The notes beneath the pieces were generated by a model. It saw nothing but the letters and a program-made list of their open reading frames with translations. It made no database searches and was not told where the DNA came from. A program made the position numbers and the translations under genes. DNA of 64,000 nucleotides from Vespula vulgaris (taxonomy: Eukaryota > Arthropoda > Insecta > Hymenoptera > Vespidae), in contig NC_066590.1 of assembly GCF_905475345.1 (NCBI RefSeq), positions 868,001-932,000 on the forward strand, read 5' to 3'. The stretch's first letter is position 1, and every line of letters begins with the position of its first letter. Positions 36,074-47,607 of this stretch are shown one piece after another.

Positions 36074-37944
36074 AGACGAGCGACTTTTTCTACCATGGGT
36101 AGAAAGGCTCGCATAAGTTCTCCTTCCGAGACCCCTGGAAATCTCGAGATGTCCGGTCTCTCTCTCTCTCGGTTTCTGCCCACCCACACCCACGAAGATG
36201 CGAACTCCGTGCATGGAGTTCGCCCTGCACGGGAACAATGGACTTCCTTACGATCGATTCAAACGTATTAAAGCGTTATTTCTTCTGTATTCGAATGACT
36301 ACGACGACGACGAGCCGACTTTAATATGCACGCCTCACTCTTTTCTCTTTCTCTTTGAGCTATACGAGTACTATGTACTACTCTCTTTCTCTCTCTCTCT
36401 CTCTTTCTCTCTCTTTCTCTGTGCGTGCGTACGCGCGCGCGCTGTATTTTTAATTCGTATGTTTTTTATTCTTTCCTCTCTCTTTCTCTCCCTCTCTCTC
36501 TCTCTGTCTTTCGATCATTTAAATATTCATTCTGTATCTTCCTTTCTCTCTTTTTCCATTTCTTATATTCTACATCTCTTATCCCCGACAGTATCTATCC
36601 GACTACTTTTCTATTTCTCTCGCGATTAAATTTTCGTATTGGTAAACGTCTACTTGCGTATACCGAGGTAGGCCACGTAAGATCAACGATCGCGTCTCGA
36701 GCGACCTGTCTCGTCTCTTACCTTCGACCAAATCGAATTATGCTAATATCCTCGACTTTATCGCGCGAATACCACTTAACGTCTCGAATCGGCGTGGACA
36801 GGAAGGTAACCAAGGGTTTTCGATCGCTCGTGCAAATTTATTTGCGAGTTGGAATCGATAACGAGTTCCGATTGAAATTATCGGAAGAACCGCTCGTAAA
36901 GTTTATGAGGTGTATATGTATATGCACATATACATACATACACACGCATATATATATATAAATACACACATGTTAATTAATAGTTATTTAAATGGCTGAA
37001 ACGTTTAAAACAGGGGAAACAAACGCGGTGACATTTTCGAAAGATCGAAATAATAATCCTTTTATACGTATATTTTTGTCAATGCCCCTCGTATTTTCGT
37101 ATAAAATTTCTTTTCTAGTATATCGACGATATTAAAATTTGATCATTAACCCTTAAAATACGCGATGGCGAAATACGACTGTTTCGTATTTTCTCGAACG
37201 TTCGTACGCAAGTTTCGTTTCGCTTATCATCCGCTACCCTCTCAATTTTCTTTTTTTTTTTCTTTTTTTCACCGATAGTCCTCCTCCCTTAATCCATTTA
37301 ACGAAAAACCTTATCTCCTCTCGAACGGAGCGGACACGAAAGACGTTATAGAAATGTTTCCAAGTATAAGTATCATACGCAATACCTACGCGGCAATTTC
37401 TTTCATCTATTAGCACGCATACACGGACGAAGCGTAAACGTAATTTATGTTCGAAGCTATTGCTCCGCTCCGTGAACTCTATTACCGAAAGGGCACGCAC
37501 AGCGCGCGTTATCAGAAAAGTTGATAAGGCCGCTAACGAGGTTTCGTTCATTAGTAACGTTCTAAGTGGGACGAGAAAAGAAGAGAAAGATAGCGAGAAA
37601 AAGAGAGAGAGAGAGAGAGAGAAAGAGAGAAGGAAAGAAAGATAGGTCGATCGCACGGCGCGTCCGTGACTTTCTCAAGAAAGATAAAATTGAAAAGGAG
37701 TATCCCCGAAGGAAAGGGGAAGGGTACGATTTTCCTTGAAAGACTTCGATTTATCTTCGTCTCGAACGGCTCCTATGAATGCGGAATGATATCAAAGGGG
37801 AAGCGCGAATCACATGGGTGAATGGAATCGTTCGACATTCTTTTTGCTCTCGTTTTAACATTCGTCTCCTCTCTTTTCTCTTTCCGGTCACTCTTTTCGA
37901 TTCTCCTGGACCATACACTTACATAATAATCTTGATCTTTTCAC

Positions 37945-38004
<60 letters not shown>
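37945..38004. repeat. Long GA tract
   Basis: GA and GAAA units, with pure GA from about 37968. Confidence 0.95.
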
Positions 38005-38005
<1 letters not shown>

Positions 38006-39579
38006 GCACGGCACAGAAAGTAGGTATATACTTGAAAACGTCCCCACGCGTATGGATATCGACGCGCAAAACCTGATACATGAATAAAGAAAGAAATGTC
38101 AGGTTCTCTTTTTCAGTTTGAAAGATGAAAGAAAAGTCGGAGGATAAATTTAGTGGAAGAAATCAAAGTGTTTCCGAGGGAACGCGAATGTGTATTCGTT
38201 GAGAGAATTTCTTTGTTTCTCTCTATCTCTCTCTACTCGACGTGATATATTTTTGATCGAAAATGATTTTTAAAACGTTTCGTTAACCTAATGATGGAAT
38301 TCTTCGTTCGAATAACGAAGTCGGTCTCTGGGCTCGTGGCAGATCTGCGATATGCGTCGCGAAAGTGAAACGAGGATGAAGATGGGGTTGGTAAAGAGCA
38401 AAGAGAAAGACAGAGAGAGAGAGAGAGGGTGAGTAGGTGGGAGGACTGGTAGGAGGGGAGGTTGAAACACCTGCAGTCGCTGTTTTTCTAGCACTCCAGC
38501 TTCAAACGCGAGCCCGAGACAGACACACCTCTTTTTTATCCTGACAAAGCGCGTATCCTCGCACTTTTTTCTTTATCTTTCACTCTCTCTCTCTTTCTCT
38601 CTCTCTTTTTTTTTGTTTCGCTGCAAGAATTTATCTAGGTCAGCGTTTGTACGTCCTCGCTGGTAAAAAGTGCCACGTCGAGGTCTCGCTCTCGTCCCAA
38701 ATCTAAGAAACGCGAAAAGCGAAAGCTTTAATCCTTTGCATTTTCATTCTCGTCATTTCGTCGGTTTATTTCGCTTCTTTCTACCCTCGAAATGTCTCTT
38801 TTTGTACTCCTAATAGTACATTTTCCGTCCATTAATCTTTCTTTCTCTCTGCATCTCTCTCTTTTACTCCGCGCGTGTGTCACGGTCATGTAATAATTTA
38901 TATTTATTATTCCGAGTCGCATTTCGGATATCGGAATACGTTTAGATAACGTAACTACGTATTTAGTACGTATCATAATACGAACGTTTTATAGATATTG
39001 ATTTGTTTATTGGTTAATTATCCGAACGATTAATTATTTGTCTCTTCGGTCGCGTTAATTACTCGTCGAAACGACTTTATTTTACTCTCGATGAGAAATA
39101 AATCCAAATTCGAAAGAATAATGTTGACGTTCAATTTACTCCTTCGATAGAAAAGTGAGAGATGCGGGAAGGGATTTAAAAAAATCTATCGTCATTCTTC
39201 CAACATATATACAACGAATAAACGTCGATATAAATCATACGGTTTTGCTTTTTTTCTAATCCGATAGGAGTTACGTACTTTTTAATTATTCCGCATTTTT
39301 TTTCTTTTTTTTCTTTCATTTCTTTTTTCTCTCCTATCTTGTCGAATATGATTTGCGTTATGTTTAGCCATTTAAATAATTAATGTTTTTACCAACGAGA
39401 AAATTGGGAAAATGGAAAATTTTCGTTTTTCGCTGAAAAAAGTTTTAGTTAATTAGACTATAGTAACAAAAGGATTTTCGCATAATTTATCGCTATTGAA
39501 AGAGAAAAAAAATAAAGCAAAGAAGAGAGAGAGAGAGAGAGAGGTAGTTCGCGAGTTCATAATATCGTGTAATATTTGA

Positions 39580-39780
39580 AAGAGTATAGAACCGGCTAAC
39601 TGCATTCGTTATCTTTATGGAGAAGAACGACACCTTGATGTCAACTTTAAATAGTCTTACTATTTTAACGTCGCAATAAAGTGCCTTGCCAAAAGATAAA
39701 AAGACTTATTGCATGGGGGCCAGCCGCGTAAAATTCTTATTGCACCCGCAGAATCATTTCGTAGTGCACTTATATGTACG
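39580..39780. other. Complex island with TTTATGG/TTATTGC motifs
   Basis: Repeat-free. It contains ATCTTTATGGAG, CAATAAAGTGCC, TTATTGCATGGGGGCC and TTATTGCACCC. TTTATGG and TTATTG resemble caudal/posterior Hox sites, but such words are short. The related pair TTATTGCAYS... occurs twice (about 39706 and 39737). Confidence 0.25.
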
Positions 39781-40309
39781 CGATCATCTTTTCAAAAATT
39801 ATTCTGCTCGATAAAACAAATAAGTCGTCTTGTATATCCACGTCTAAGCTCGTACCATTTCATCGAGCGACTCGCGATATCGGTTAATTGTATACAATTA
39901 TATTTTTCTTCGTTGGAAGGTTCGACGCGTGCACGCATACGTATGCATTGCATGCACGCGTATATACGTATCGTATATGAAGAGAGATAGAGAAGGAGAG
40001 AAGGAGAAAATTTATTTTCACAATCGTAGGATGGAAATCGATTTTTCACGAGAAGAACCCGAAGGTTATTACTTTTAATTAATCGCTCGGAGCCTTCGTA
40101 CGTAGAATAAAAAGAAGAAATAGCGTGGAAAAGGCCAGACGCAGAGGCGATACATTCGTCTTGCTATCTGCCACTCGATCGAGTTAATTTTCGACGAAAC
40201 TGTCCCTTTCTTTCTTATCCTTTCTCTCTCTTTCTCTCTTTCTCTCTCTCGCTCTATCTCCCTCTTTCTCCTCTATCTCCGTCTCTCTCATTCTCTATCG
40301 TTCTCGTTG

Positions 40310-40510
40310 CGGGTCGGCGAGTGTCCGAGCAAAAAGAAATCCGGTCCCCTCGGTTTCCCGTAAATCACAGTGGGTCACATTCCGTGGGACACCATTAATG
40401 TGGTTATCTGTACAGTAGGTGACACATACTAGGTGCCGTGGATCAGATAGCGAGAGCCCCATTGATTCCATGGAACCAGTTTTACTCGGACGGTTACGCT
40501 CCGGATACCA
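40310..40510. other. Complex island with 10-bp palindrome
   Basis: Repeat-free, GC-balanced stretch with CACCATTAATGTGG and the palindrome TTCCATGGAA (40466-40475). It is open on the minus strand as part of a 140-codon frame whose translation here is mixed (for example DPRHLVCVTYCTDNHING) but unrecognised and without clear splice sites. A non-coding element is the simpler reading. Confidence 0.25.
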
Positions 40511-41007
40511 AGATATATGTGTACGTATATATATATATATATGTTTATATACGTGTATATACATACATACGTACATACAATCGTAGATACGTAGAGGTAA
40601 ATGTAATAGGTATATTCTTACGTTAGCTCGCGAGTAGCATACTACGCCTACGGCTGCGGGAGGACGGTCACGTGCGGAAGAAACGTTTTTGCAATTAAGC
40701 GATATCCGTATCCGCATAGGACATATGTATATAACTATGTACGATCACTCGTAAAACGAAGGAACTCTTTGATGTAAAACGAAGTAAATAGAAGATCGCA
40801 CTTTTCCAATAAAAAAAAATAAGGTGGTATTTAACGAGCGTCCTCTTAAATCGACCAATTAACTATTGTACGAATAGAAAAGCGAGATATCGGAGTCTGC
40901 GGAACAAGACGATAAAAGCTTCACGCCTTGTTAAACCGCTATCGTTTTCCCGTTTTATTTGAAAACGTTACATGTAGTTGTCCTATTTTCGATATAGTCA
41001 CCTATAT

Positions 41008-41009
41008 GT

Positions 41010-41057
<48 letters not shown>
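41008..41057. repeat. (CA)n then (TA)n
   Basis: CA units followed by about 17 TA units. Confidence 0.95.
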
Positions 41058-41060
<3 letters not shown>

Positions 41061-43445
41061 TAGCTCCGTTAGCATGGAAAAGTGGCAGATGCGCGAAATG
41101 TCGATAAAAACTAACCGTGTAACGAACGAGCTCTTGCACATTTTAACGAAAAAATTCATAATTCCGATTCGATTGTTCGCGATGAATGAAAAACTGGATG
41201 AAGAAAATAGCAGCGTGTTTTCCGCGGAAGAATCAGACGGGAATAGATTTTCCTTCTATTTTTTTTCCTTTTTTTTTCTATAAGAATAACAGCAGAAGCG
41301 TCTATCTAACGAATACGATGATAAAAGGGACAACGGAAGAGACGGACAAATAACAGAAGAAAAAAAAGCAAAGCTGAGGACGATGAAAAATATCGTTTCG
41401 TCGAGTCTCTGTTTCTCTCTCTCTCTCTCTCTCTTTCTATCTCTCTCGTAGCTTATGGAAGGTTTCGTTACTAGCTCTTGCGATCGTAAAGAGAAAACGG
41501 TTAGTTTCATGGGCACGCGAGCTCGTAGAAGCGGGATAATGAGAGCGGTAAGTATCCGAGATTGCAAGGTTAACGAGGATAGAAAGAACGCCGTGAGCGC
41601 TCGCACGATTTCCGTCCACTCGAAAAATTTCGTATGTACTTACCCCTCGTTGTGTGCAATCGACTTTTCCCTTCCCTTTTCTTCCCTTTCTTTCCCTGCT
41701 CAACCCTTTCCCTTCCATCTCGTTCTCTCGTCCCTCTCTCGCACTCTCTCGCACTCTCTCCTGCGCGTATTTTCTCTCTTTCCCAACCCTTTCGTTCATT
41801 ATACGCTGTATATACAGGTTATACGTCCAAGTTTTATTCTACTCTAAAAATACTTGTGACTCTATAAAACTATAGTCTTCTTCAATGAAGTGCAAAGATA
41901 ATGCAAACGATACGGATCCCGAATGAATTTTTAATTTAAAGAAAAAAAGGAGCGAAGAAGAAAAATAAGATGAACACAAAGAGAGAGATAGAGAGACAGA
42001 GAGAGGGATAACCGGAAATTTTCTTGTTGTATTCGAAACAAAAGGAAAAAAAAAGGAATTTATCGCTAGTAAATTATAGTCTTTCGGCTATGTCTTTCGA
42101 TGGGAGACTTTGGAACATCGACCGACTGTTACCTATAAGCTCTCTTTCACTCTCCCTCTCTCTTTCCATATATATATATATATCTGTCTATTCGTTTCCT
42201 TCTCGTAAGTCTTACAAGGAGCTGTGATTACAGTCGTAAAAGGATGCGAGCGTTAACTCGGACGTTAACGCGAACGCTAAGCTCCTCTCTAAAACAAAGA
42301 TGTCGACTTTACCGTTTTATTCTACAACGAGCTTCATTCTCTTTCTTTCTTTTGTTATTTTCTTTGTCGTATTTTTTTATTTTTTTATAATTTTTTATTA
42401 TTATTTTTTTTTTCTTTTCCACAATGGTGCGTCTCGCGATCGAGAACATTTTTACAGTCTTCTACGCGAGAAAATCCGACGGGGAGGAGAAAAAAGAAGA
42501 AAGAAAAGAGAGAGAGAGAAAGAAAAAGTCGAACGAAACACGAACGAAACAGGAAGAAAAACGTAGATATATAAATGAAAAACGTTCGATGCCAACATTC
42601 GTATACGGAGTATAATCGTCCTAAATCACAGATTTTCTTCGATTCTTAATTGTCAATATGTCCGAGTGATTTGTTCGAGCATTATATTAATTGCGATAGA
42701 TCGATTGCGTTCGTTTTTTCGTTCGTTCGTTCGTTCGTTTTATGTCAACTCGACTCGTCCGATCACTACGATACGAATCTAGTATTTTACTCTAGTTGTT
42801 TTCATTTTCCGTGTCTCTTTTTATCTGTTTTTTTCTTTCTTTGTCTCTCTCTTAGCGAGACTAATTCGTCATAGCGATAAACTAGAAAGCATAGACGAGC
42901 TAGATATATTCGAAAGATATACGAGCGGACTTCGTAACTCGACACCGTAGGCATCGATTCATTTTCTTTCGTATGTCGTTACACACGCTTGTAATGCTTG
43001 TCAACTGCATAATAAAACGTCCATGTTTTTATTCGAAATTAAATGTTTCTACTCTTTATATCCGTCGTCACATCCGTCAAGCAACTCTCGTATCCCAGAT
43101 CGTTTAACCCCTTAATCGCGAATGACGATTTAATTCGAAAGAAGAAATATTTCATTTCTTTCGTGATAAAGGAATAAGTGAGAAACGAAAAAAAAAAAAG
43201 GAAAGCGTCGTATGTCACAATTATTCATTTTTACGATCGAATTGATTACTCAAAGCTTCCCATCTCCGTCCTAATTGTTATTATTATTATTATATTATAT
43301 TTTTTTTTGTTTCAAAAATAAATTTCATTGACAGATCATTCATATTCGCCGATCGTAAATTTTCCTTAATTTTTTCGTCAATTTTCTCTTCTTGATTCTA
43401 TTTCGAGTTAAACATTTTATTAAACGCGTGCACGCACGCACACGC

Positions 43446-43446
<1 letters not shown>

Positions 43447-43489
<43 letters not shown>
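43447..43489. repeat. (TA)n microsatellite
   Basis: About 21 TA units after CACG repeats. Confidence 0.95.
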
Positions 43490-43494
<5 letters not shown>

Positions 43495-43837
43495 TGTACG
43501 TACGTATATACCTAAGTAAAGCCCAATTTGCAATAAAATTTTTTTTCTAATATCGCTCGTACGTTTCTCCCATTATTCTATCATTCTTTCGTTTCGACGT
43601 TCATTTTTAGTAAAGCGTTACTCGTCGTTGTTAATTAAACGACCGGAGTGTTTCTAATTAACGCCGGTCAATATGCTCCCCCGTTTTTTGGAGACTTGAC
43701 GAAAATTCAATCGGTAGCACGATTAAAAAGTAAATTGAAACGTGGATATCTACATACTCGAATGCTTTCGTTGCATTTGTTATTCGTTCGCGTACAGCGT
43801 AGATACGCGCTATATCGAAAAACGTTGTTGTAACCAG

Positions 43838-43854
43838 GCCGAATCGCCTTCGGC
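43838..43854. other. 6-bp inverted repeat in complex island
   Basis: GCCGAA and TTCGGC flank TCGCC. Downstream TATATGCATTAGC and CCGCCAATGG are repeat-free. Confidence 0.5.
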
Positions 43855-44352
43855 ATTTAACGTGGCACTCGTTTCGCTTATATGCATTAGCTAGGTCCCG
43901 CCAATGGACTATATTCTAGCTTTAAAATGTTTTCGTATTAAAATATTCGACTTTTAAACTAATCCCCTGCAATTTGTTCCAAATTATATACAAATATAGA
44001 AATAAGATGTCTATTTATGTAATGAAAACAAATGTATTATTTTATGATCAATCAAAAAAGGTTTCTAGGTCACATGCACAATGATGGAATCGAAGAAAAA
44101 TGTCAGCTTTTGTCGAAAGTTTTAACGAGCGAACGAGCTTCGTAGAGATGCCGATTGCATAAGACAATCTCCGTGGTTCGTGTCTAAAAATGAAAAGTAG
44201 GGTGATGGAGAGGGAGCAAGAGAGAGAGGGAGAAAGATAGAAAAAGAGAAGTAGTAAGGTATCTGGTAGTTAGGAAAAAAATCGATTAGAAGGGACTCGC
44301 GCTCTACGAAGATAAACTCGCTTAGGACGAAATAGGAAAGCGTGTCTTCGTC

Positions 44353-44400
44353 GTCGTCGTCGTTTCTTCTTCTTCTTCTTCTTCTTCTTCTACTTCTTTT
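44353..44400. repeat. (TCG)n then (TTC)n
   Basis: TCG units followed by about 10 TTC units. Confidence 0.95.
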
Positions 44401-44643
44401 TTTCCCACCTTCTTTTGCTCGAACGGAAAGATTTCAATGGAGCGTGCCCCGACAATATCTTCGCTCGCGTTTCTACCACGGATTTCCGCAAACTTTCGAC
44501 CGAACTCGAAAGAAAAAGTTGCTAAACTCGGGGGTGGAGGCCTTTCGAGTCTCGCTTTTCTTAACCATCGTAACACTTTCGTCCACCTGCCCCTTCAATT
44601 ATCCTTCCTATATAATTTTCCTTCCTCCTCTCGTTTTCTTCTT

Positions 44644-44690
44644 CTCTCTCTCTCTCTCTCTCTCTCTCCCTCTCTCTCTTTCTCTTTCTC
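44644..44690. repeat. CT tract
   Basis: CT units with CCC and TTT interruptions. Pure from 44644 to 44668. Confidence 0.9.
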
Positions 44691-45276
44691 GGATTTTAAT
44701 AAAGTCCTTTCAAACGATACACTCGTTCCCCGGGTCAGAAATTTAACTCGAACCATTTACTCCTGTCGAAGTAAAATTATTATGACGATGGCTTATGATC
44801 GAGACTTCGTTATTTAATAACGATTAACTTAACGCGACGCGAGCTTATTGGAGGGGAAAAAATATTTATACCTCTCTTGAAATAATTGAGCGAGTTCAAT
44901 TAAGAGAGTGTTTAAAGCCTCCATGGTAAATTTAATTTGGAGCGGAAACATAAAATAAAAAGGAATAAAAAAGAAAGAAAAAGGACGAGCTCTCGATTAT
45001 CGGTGTTAAAAACCGATATAACGATACAGTTGTTTCGAAACTGAATCTCTATGCTACTGACGATGTTGAAGTATAAATGGTTAGGTATATTTTTCGAGTT
45101 AAAAACCTGCAGTGTGTCGAAGAGTAAAATTTTCATATCGTTATCGTTGGCCCAATAGAAAATCGGAAATCGAGCAAAACCGAGGGATTGTAATTACGTA
45201 TCGACGTGGAAACAAAAAATAACCTTTATTGCGTTATTAGCTCTGTCGTTCGAAAATACGTACATACGTATTACGT

Positions 45277-45278
<2 letters not shown>

Positions 45279-45307
<29 letters not shown>
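45279..45307. repeat. (AC)n microsatellite
   Basis: About 14 AC units, the only long AC run in the window. Confidence 0.95.
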
Positions 45308-45309
<2 letters not shown>

Positions 45310-46124
45310 TACGTTTCCTCTTCACGGAATTCACCGATAAAAGTAGCGTTTGCGTAGTTCACCGGAATCGATGTTTATCGAAACTTTTTTTTTTATTTCT
45401 AACCTCCTCAACATTGTGAGTTTTGTATCTCGTTCTCGATTAAGCGTAAAAACGTCATCGATAAGTAAAACGCCGAGCGAATAGCAAATGTTATCGAAAT
45501 AACAAATTCCATTCGAAGAAAGCAATCTTCGATCGTACGATTCGTCGTCGTTCGACCATTGATACGTCTCATCGTCCGTTTTAACTGTAGTTTTTCGTCT
45601 CGTTGAACGGGGCGATATAAAATAATCATTCGTAGCTCGGGTTGACAAACTCTCGGAGGAGGAAAAAGAATTTCTCGGACTTCGAAGAGGAAACTCGATG
45701 GCCTTAAAATTTTCGGTGGGAGATAGGAGGAGGATAGGAGGGGTCGGGGGGGGGGGAGGGTGACCAAAAACGTTAGCCTTCGCAATAAAGTTTATCGCAG
45801 GGAATCGCGAAATGGTAGACGAATTCTCTCGCTCGTTAATATTTCGTTGCGGAAAAGGAAGTGGACGCTCGGAGACGTAGAAAAGGATGAATCTAAGATT
45901 CAAGGAACAGAAGAGATCTCGGAAATCGACTGGACTCTTCCACGTAACTCTTTACGTCTCGTTTACGATCTTTGTGGGATACAAGGAACGAACGTACTCG
46001 AGGCCTTTTTCTTATCCTTTGGATGAAAGAAGAGAAGGAAGAAAGAAAGAAAGAAAAATCGTAAAGCAGGCCACTACTCTCCGCGAAAGCATCTTCAACG
46101 TTTTTCCTGGCTCTCTTTTCTTTT

Positions 46125-46130
<6 letters not shown>

Positions 46131-46163
<33 letters not shown>

Positions 46164-46178
46164 CTCGCTCTCGCTCTT
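46131..46178. repeat. (CT)n then (GCTCTC)n
   Basis: About 15 CT units followed by three GCTCTC-type hexamers. Confidence 0.95.
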
Positions 46179-46658
46179 TCTGTCGGGAGATAAAGAAAGA
46201 AAAGAAAAGGCTTTACAATGGAACCGAGAAGAGGACGGGAGGTGGATAGGCGGGGCGATCCGTGTACGCGTACGATCCTAGACTCGGTAGATTATTTATT
46301 AAAGATCCATTCTTTTTATCGTCGATAGTTTCTCTACCCTTCGCAATGTCTTTGAAGGTAGACCGTGGTCGTTCCTGAAAAGTTTGCGATAGAAGAAGAG
46401 AGAGGGAGAGAGAGAGAGAGAGAAGATAGTTCGATGGACGTTCGAGAGTGGGCGAAAACGCGACGGAGCGAGCGACCGAACGACGACGTCGACGACGTTC
46501 GGCAGCTGCATAAAAAGAAGAAGAAGAAAGTGGGGGAGGAGGAGGAGGGGGGGAGGATAAGGAAAGACGGAAGTAAAGGAGGTGTAAGGAGAAGTGGAGT
46601 AGTAGAGGGATGGGGAGCTGGAGTAGCCGAAGAGAGGAAAAATAAAAGAGAAAGAGGA

Positions 46659-46703
46659 GGAAAAAGAAAAAGAAAAAGAAGAAGAAGAAGAAGAAGAAGA
46701 AGA
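46659..46703. repeat. (GAAAAA)n then (GAA)n
   Basis: Purine array ending in about 9 GAA units. Confidence 0.9.
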
Positions 46704-46762
46704 AACGTACTGTGCACCGATAAGGATCTTATTGTCGTGGCAACGCCGTGAAGGAGCAGACC

Positions 46763-46766
<4 letters not shown>

Positions 46767-46819
<53 letters not shown>
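46767..46819. repeat. (GA)n microsatellite
   Basis: About 25 pure GA units, complementary in sense to the CT tract at 46131. Confidence 0.95.
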
Positions 46820-46822
<3 letters not shown>

Positions 46823-46987
46823 AAAGAAGAAGATGAAAAGAGAGCGAGAGAAAGAGAGAAATTCGTATCGAGCAAATTGCAACTCTGTCGAAACTATCGG
46901 ATCGAGCGGATCGCGAGCGGATAGCCGAGCGAATACGAGTGCTTCGAGAAGAATGCGCTCGCGACACGATCGTTAAGGGCTGCTTAC

Positions 46988-47108
46988 CTACTGGTCCCAA
47001 CCTCTTTGGTACAGGGCACCTTTTCATCGTCGTACGGCCCTGTGCCCCGTACCACGGAAGATAACATCTCTTTGGAACACTGGCCTTGTATATACTATCT
47101 GTACACAT
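46988..47108 (-). other. Candidate short coding exon with Lys-Arg sites
   Basis: A minus-strand frame is open from an ATG at 47108 and runs 40 codons plus one base to 46988. There it meets a donor-like GTAG/GTAAGCAG (intron from 46987 downward). The frame is not simple repeat. It contains VPKR, MKR and VPKR, separated by CYLPWYGAQGRTT and CP, followed by LGPVG. Repeated dibasic sites suggest a neuropeptide-type precursor, but there is no signal peptide, no convincing upstream acceptor and no peptide I recognise. Past the donor the frame continues into Ser-Leu repeat translation, which supports an end at the donor if this is an exon. It overlaps the hairpin candidate, and at most one of the two readings is likely to be right. 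Confidence 0.13.
46997..47064 (-). ncRNA. Candidate miRNA-like hairpin (minus strand)
   Basis: On the minus strand the arms TGGTACGGGGCAC (47054 down to 47042) and GTGCCCTGTACCA (47019 down to 47007) pair over 13 positions, with one G-U wobble. The loop is 22 nt (47041-47020). Past a 2x2 internal loop, four more pairs form (47057-47060 with 47004-47001), then a mismatch, then three weaker pairs. This gives about 20 pairs over 68 nt. The plus-strand RNA would carry an A-C mismatch instead of the wobble, so the minus strand folds better. The stem is somewhat short and the loop large for an animal pre-miRNA. I do not recognise the sequence as a known miRNA. The alternative is a small coding exon over the same bases. 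Confidence 0.22.
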
Positions 47109-47362
47109 ACATACGTATATAGGTATATATATATATATATATCTATCTATATATCTGGAATCTTTTATTTCATTTCTTTTATTCCGAGCCTGTGCTGCTG
47201 CTGTTCTCTCTCTTTCTCTCTTTCTCTCTCTTTTTCTCTATCCGTCCTCTTCCGTCTTTTTTCACATTCCATTTCTCGGCAAATTGTCATTCGATGCCCT
47301 GAGAATTCGATTTCGTGCCGAATTTTGTGGTGACGAGGGTTTAAACCAAAGGCCTTTCCTCC

Positions 47363-47367
47363 CTTCT

Positions 47368-47400
<33 letters not shown>
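47363..47400. repeat. (TTC)n trinucleotide
   Basis: About 12 TTC units with one CTC, ending directly in TTTAG. Confidence 0.95.
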
Positions 47401-47401
<1 letters not shown>

Positions 47402-47404
47402 TAG

Positions 47405-47510
47405 GAACTAAGCCTACAATATTGTGAAACGTCCTGTATCCAACGTGCATCGAGATCAAATCTTTCGACCGTATACATTCTAGGGTCGTCAGCTGGAAAT
47501 TGGAAAACAG
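47405..47510 (+). other. Candidate internal exon between splice-like sites
   Basis: A long TTC tract (47363-47400) runs straight into TTTAG, a strong acceptor-like context, and 106 bp later CAG/GTAGAG follows. Between them only one of three frames is open, 35 codons plus one base, with a mixed composition (for example QYCETSCIQRA, VYILGSSAGNWKT). The last 39 bp belong to the left arm of the inverted repeat and so have an inverted copy at 48642-48680. Splice-like pairs flanking an open 106-bp stretch are easy to find by chance in pyrimidine-rich DNA, so support is weak. Confidence 0.1.
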
Positions 47511-47607
47511 GTAGAGAAAGAGAGAAAGGGAGAGATGGTTCACGAATCTTTCGGTAGATTCTTTTTCTATAAGAGGAGAAAAAGAGATTCAATCTATTTA
47601 GATATCT
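47472..47607 (+). repeat. Left arm of 136-bp near-perfect inverted repeat
   Basis: This arm is the reverse complement of 48545-48680 at 135 of 136 positions, aligned without gaps. The only difference is at 47576, opposite 48576. It begins with TATACATTCTAGGGTCG and ends with ATTTAGATATCT. The middle is purine-rich but not a simple repeat, so the match is not a chance GA/CT pairing. Homology stops abruptly on both sides: outside, CCG precedes TATA here and CGT precedes it in the other arm; inside, ATGCTCGA follows here and TGTCTTCG in the other. A donor-like CAG/GTAGAG lies at 47508-47516. The near identity implies a recent origin or ongoing gene conversion. Confidence 0.95.

Larger units (their letters stand above)
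34201..39500. other. Non-coding block
   Basis: No gene is seen. The stretch 34220-34420 is a GC-rich island. The stretches 35140-35400, 36640-36900, 37040-37230, 38090-38350 and 38900-39300 are complex or AT-rich sequence without a feature I can name. The frame 36425-36961 plus is mostly Ser-Leu translation followed by unrecognised residues. Confidence 0.65.
39501..44300. other. Non-coding block
   Basis: No gene is seen. Islands lie at 39580-39780, 40310-40510 and 43830-43920. The stretches 40730-40980 and 42880-43440 are AT-rich with scattered TAAT cores and nothing I can name. A GTTC array sits at 42717-42739. Confidence 0.65.
44301..47400. other. Repeat-dense non-coding block
   Basis: No gene is established; the candidate exon and hairpin at 46988-47108 are listed separately. 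Purine and pyrimidine arrays at 44353, 44644, 46131, 46659, 46767 and 47363 produce the long frames here. The stretches 44830-45240 and 45310-45700 are AT/CpG-rich with nothing I can name. Confidence 0.65.

Noticed and set aside
46299..47108. Full 269-codon minus-strand frame as a gene
   Set aside because: Beyond its first 40 codons it reads Ser-Leu and poly-Ser from CT, TTC and related tracts. Only the first part is kept as an exon candidate.
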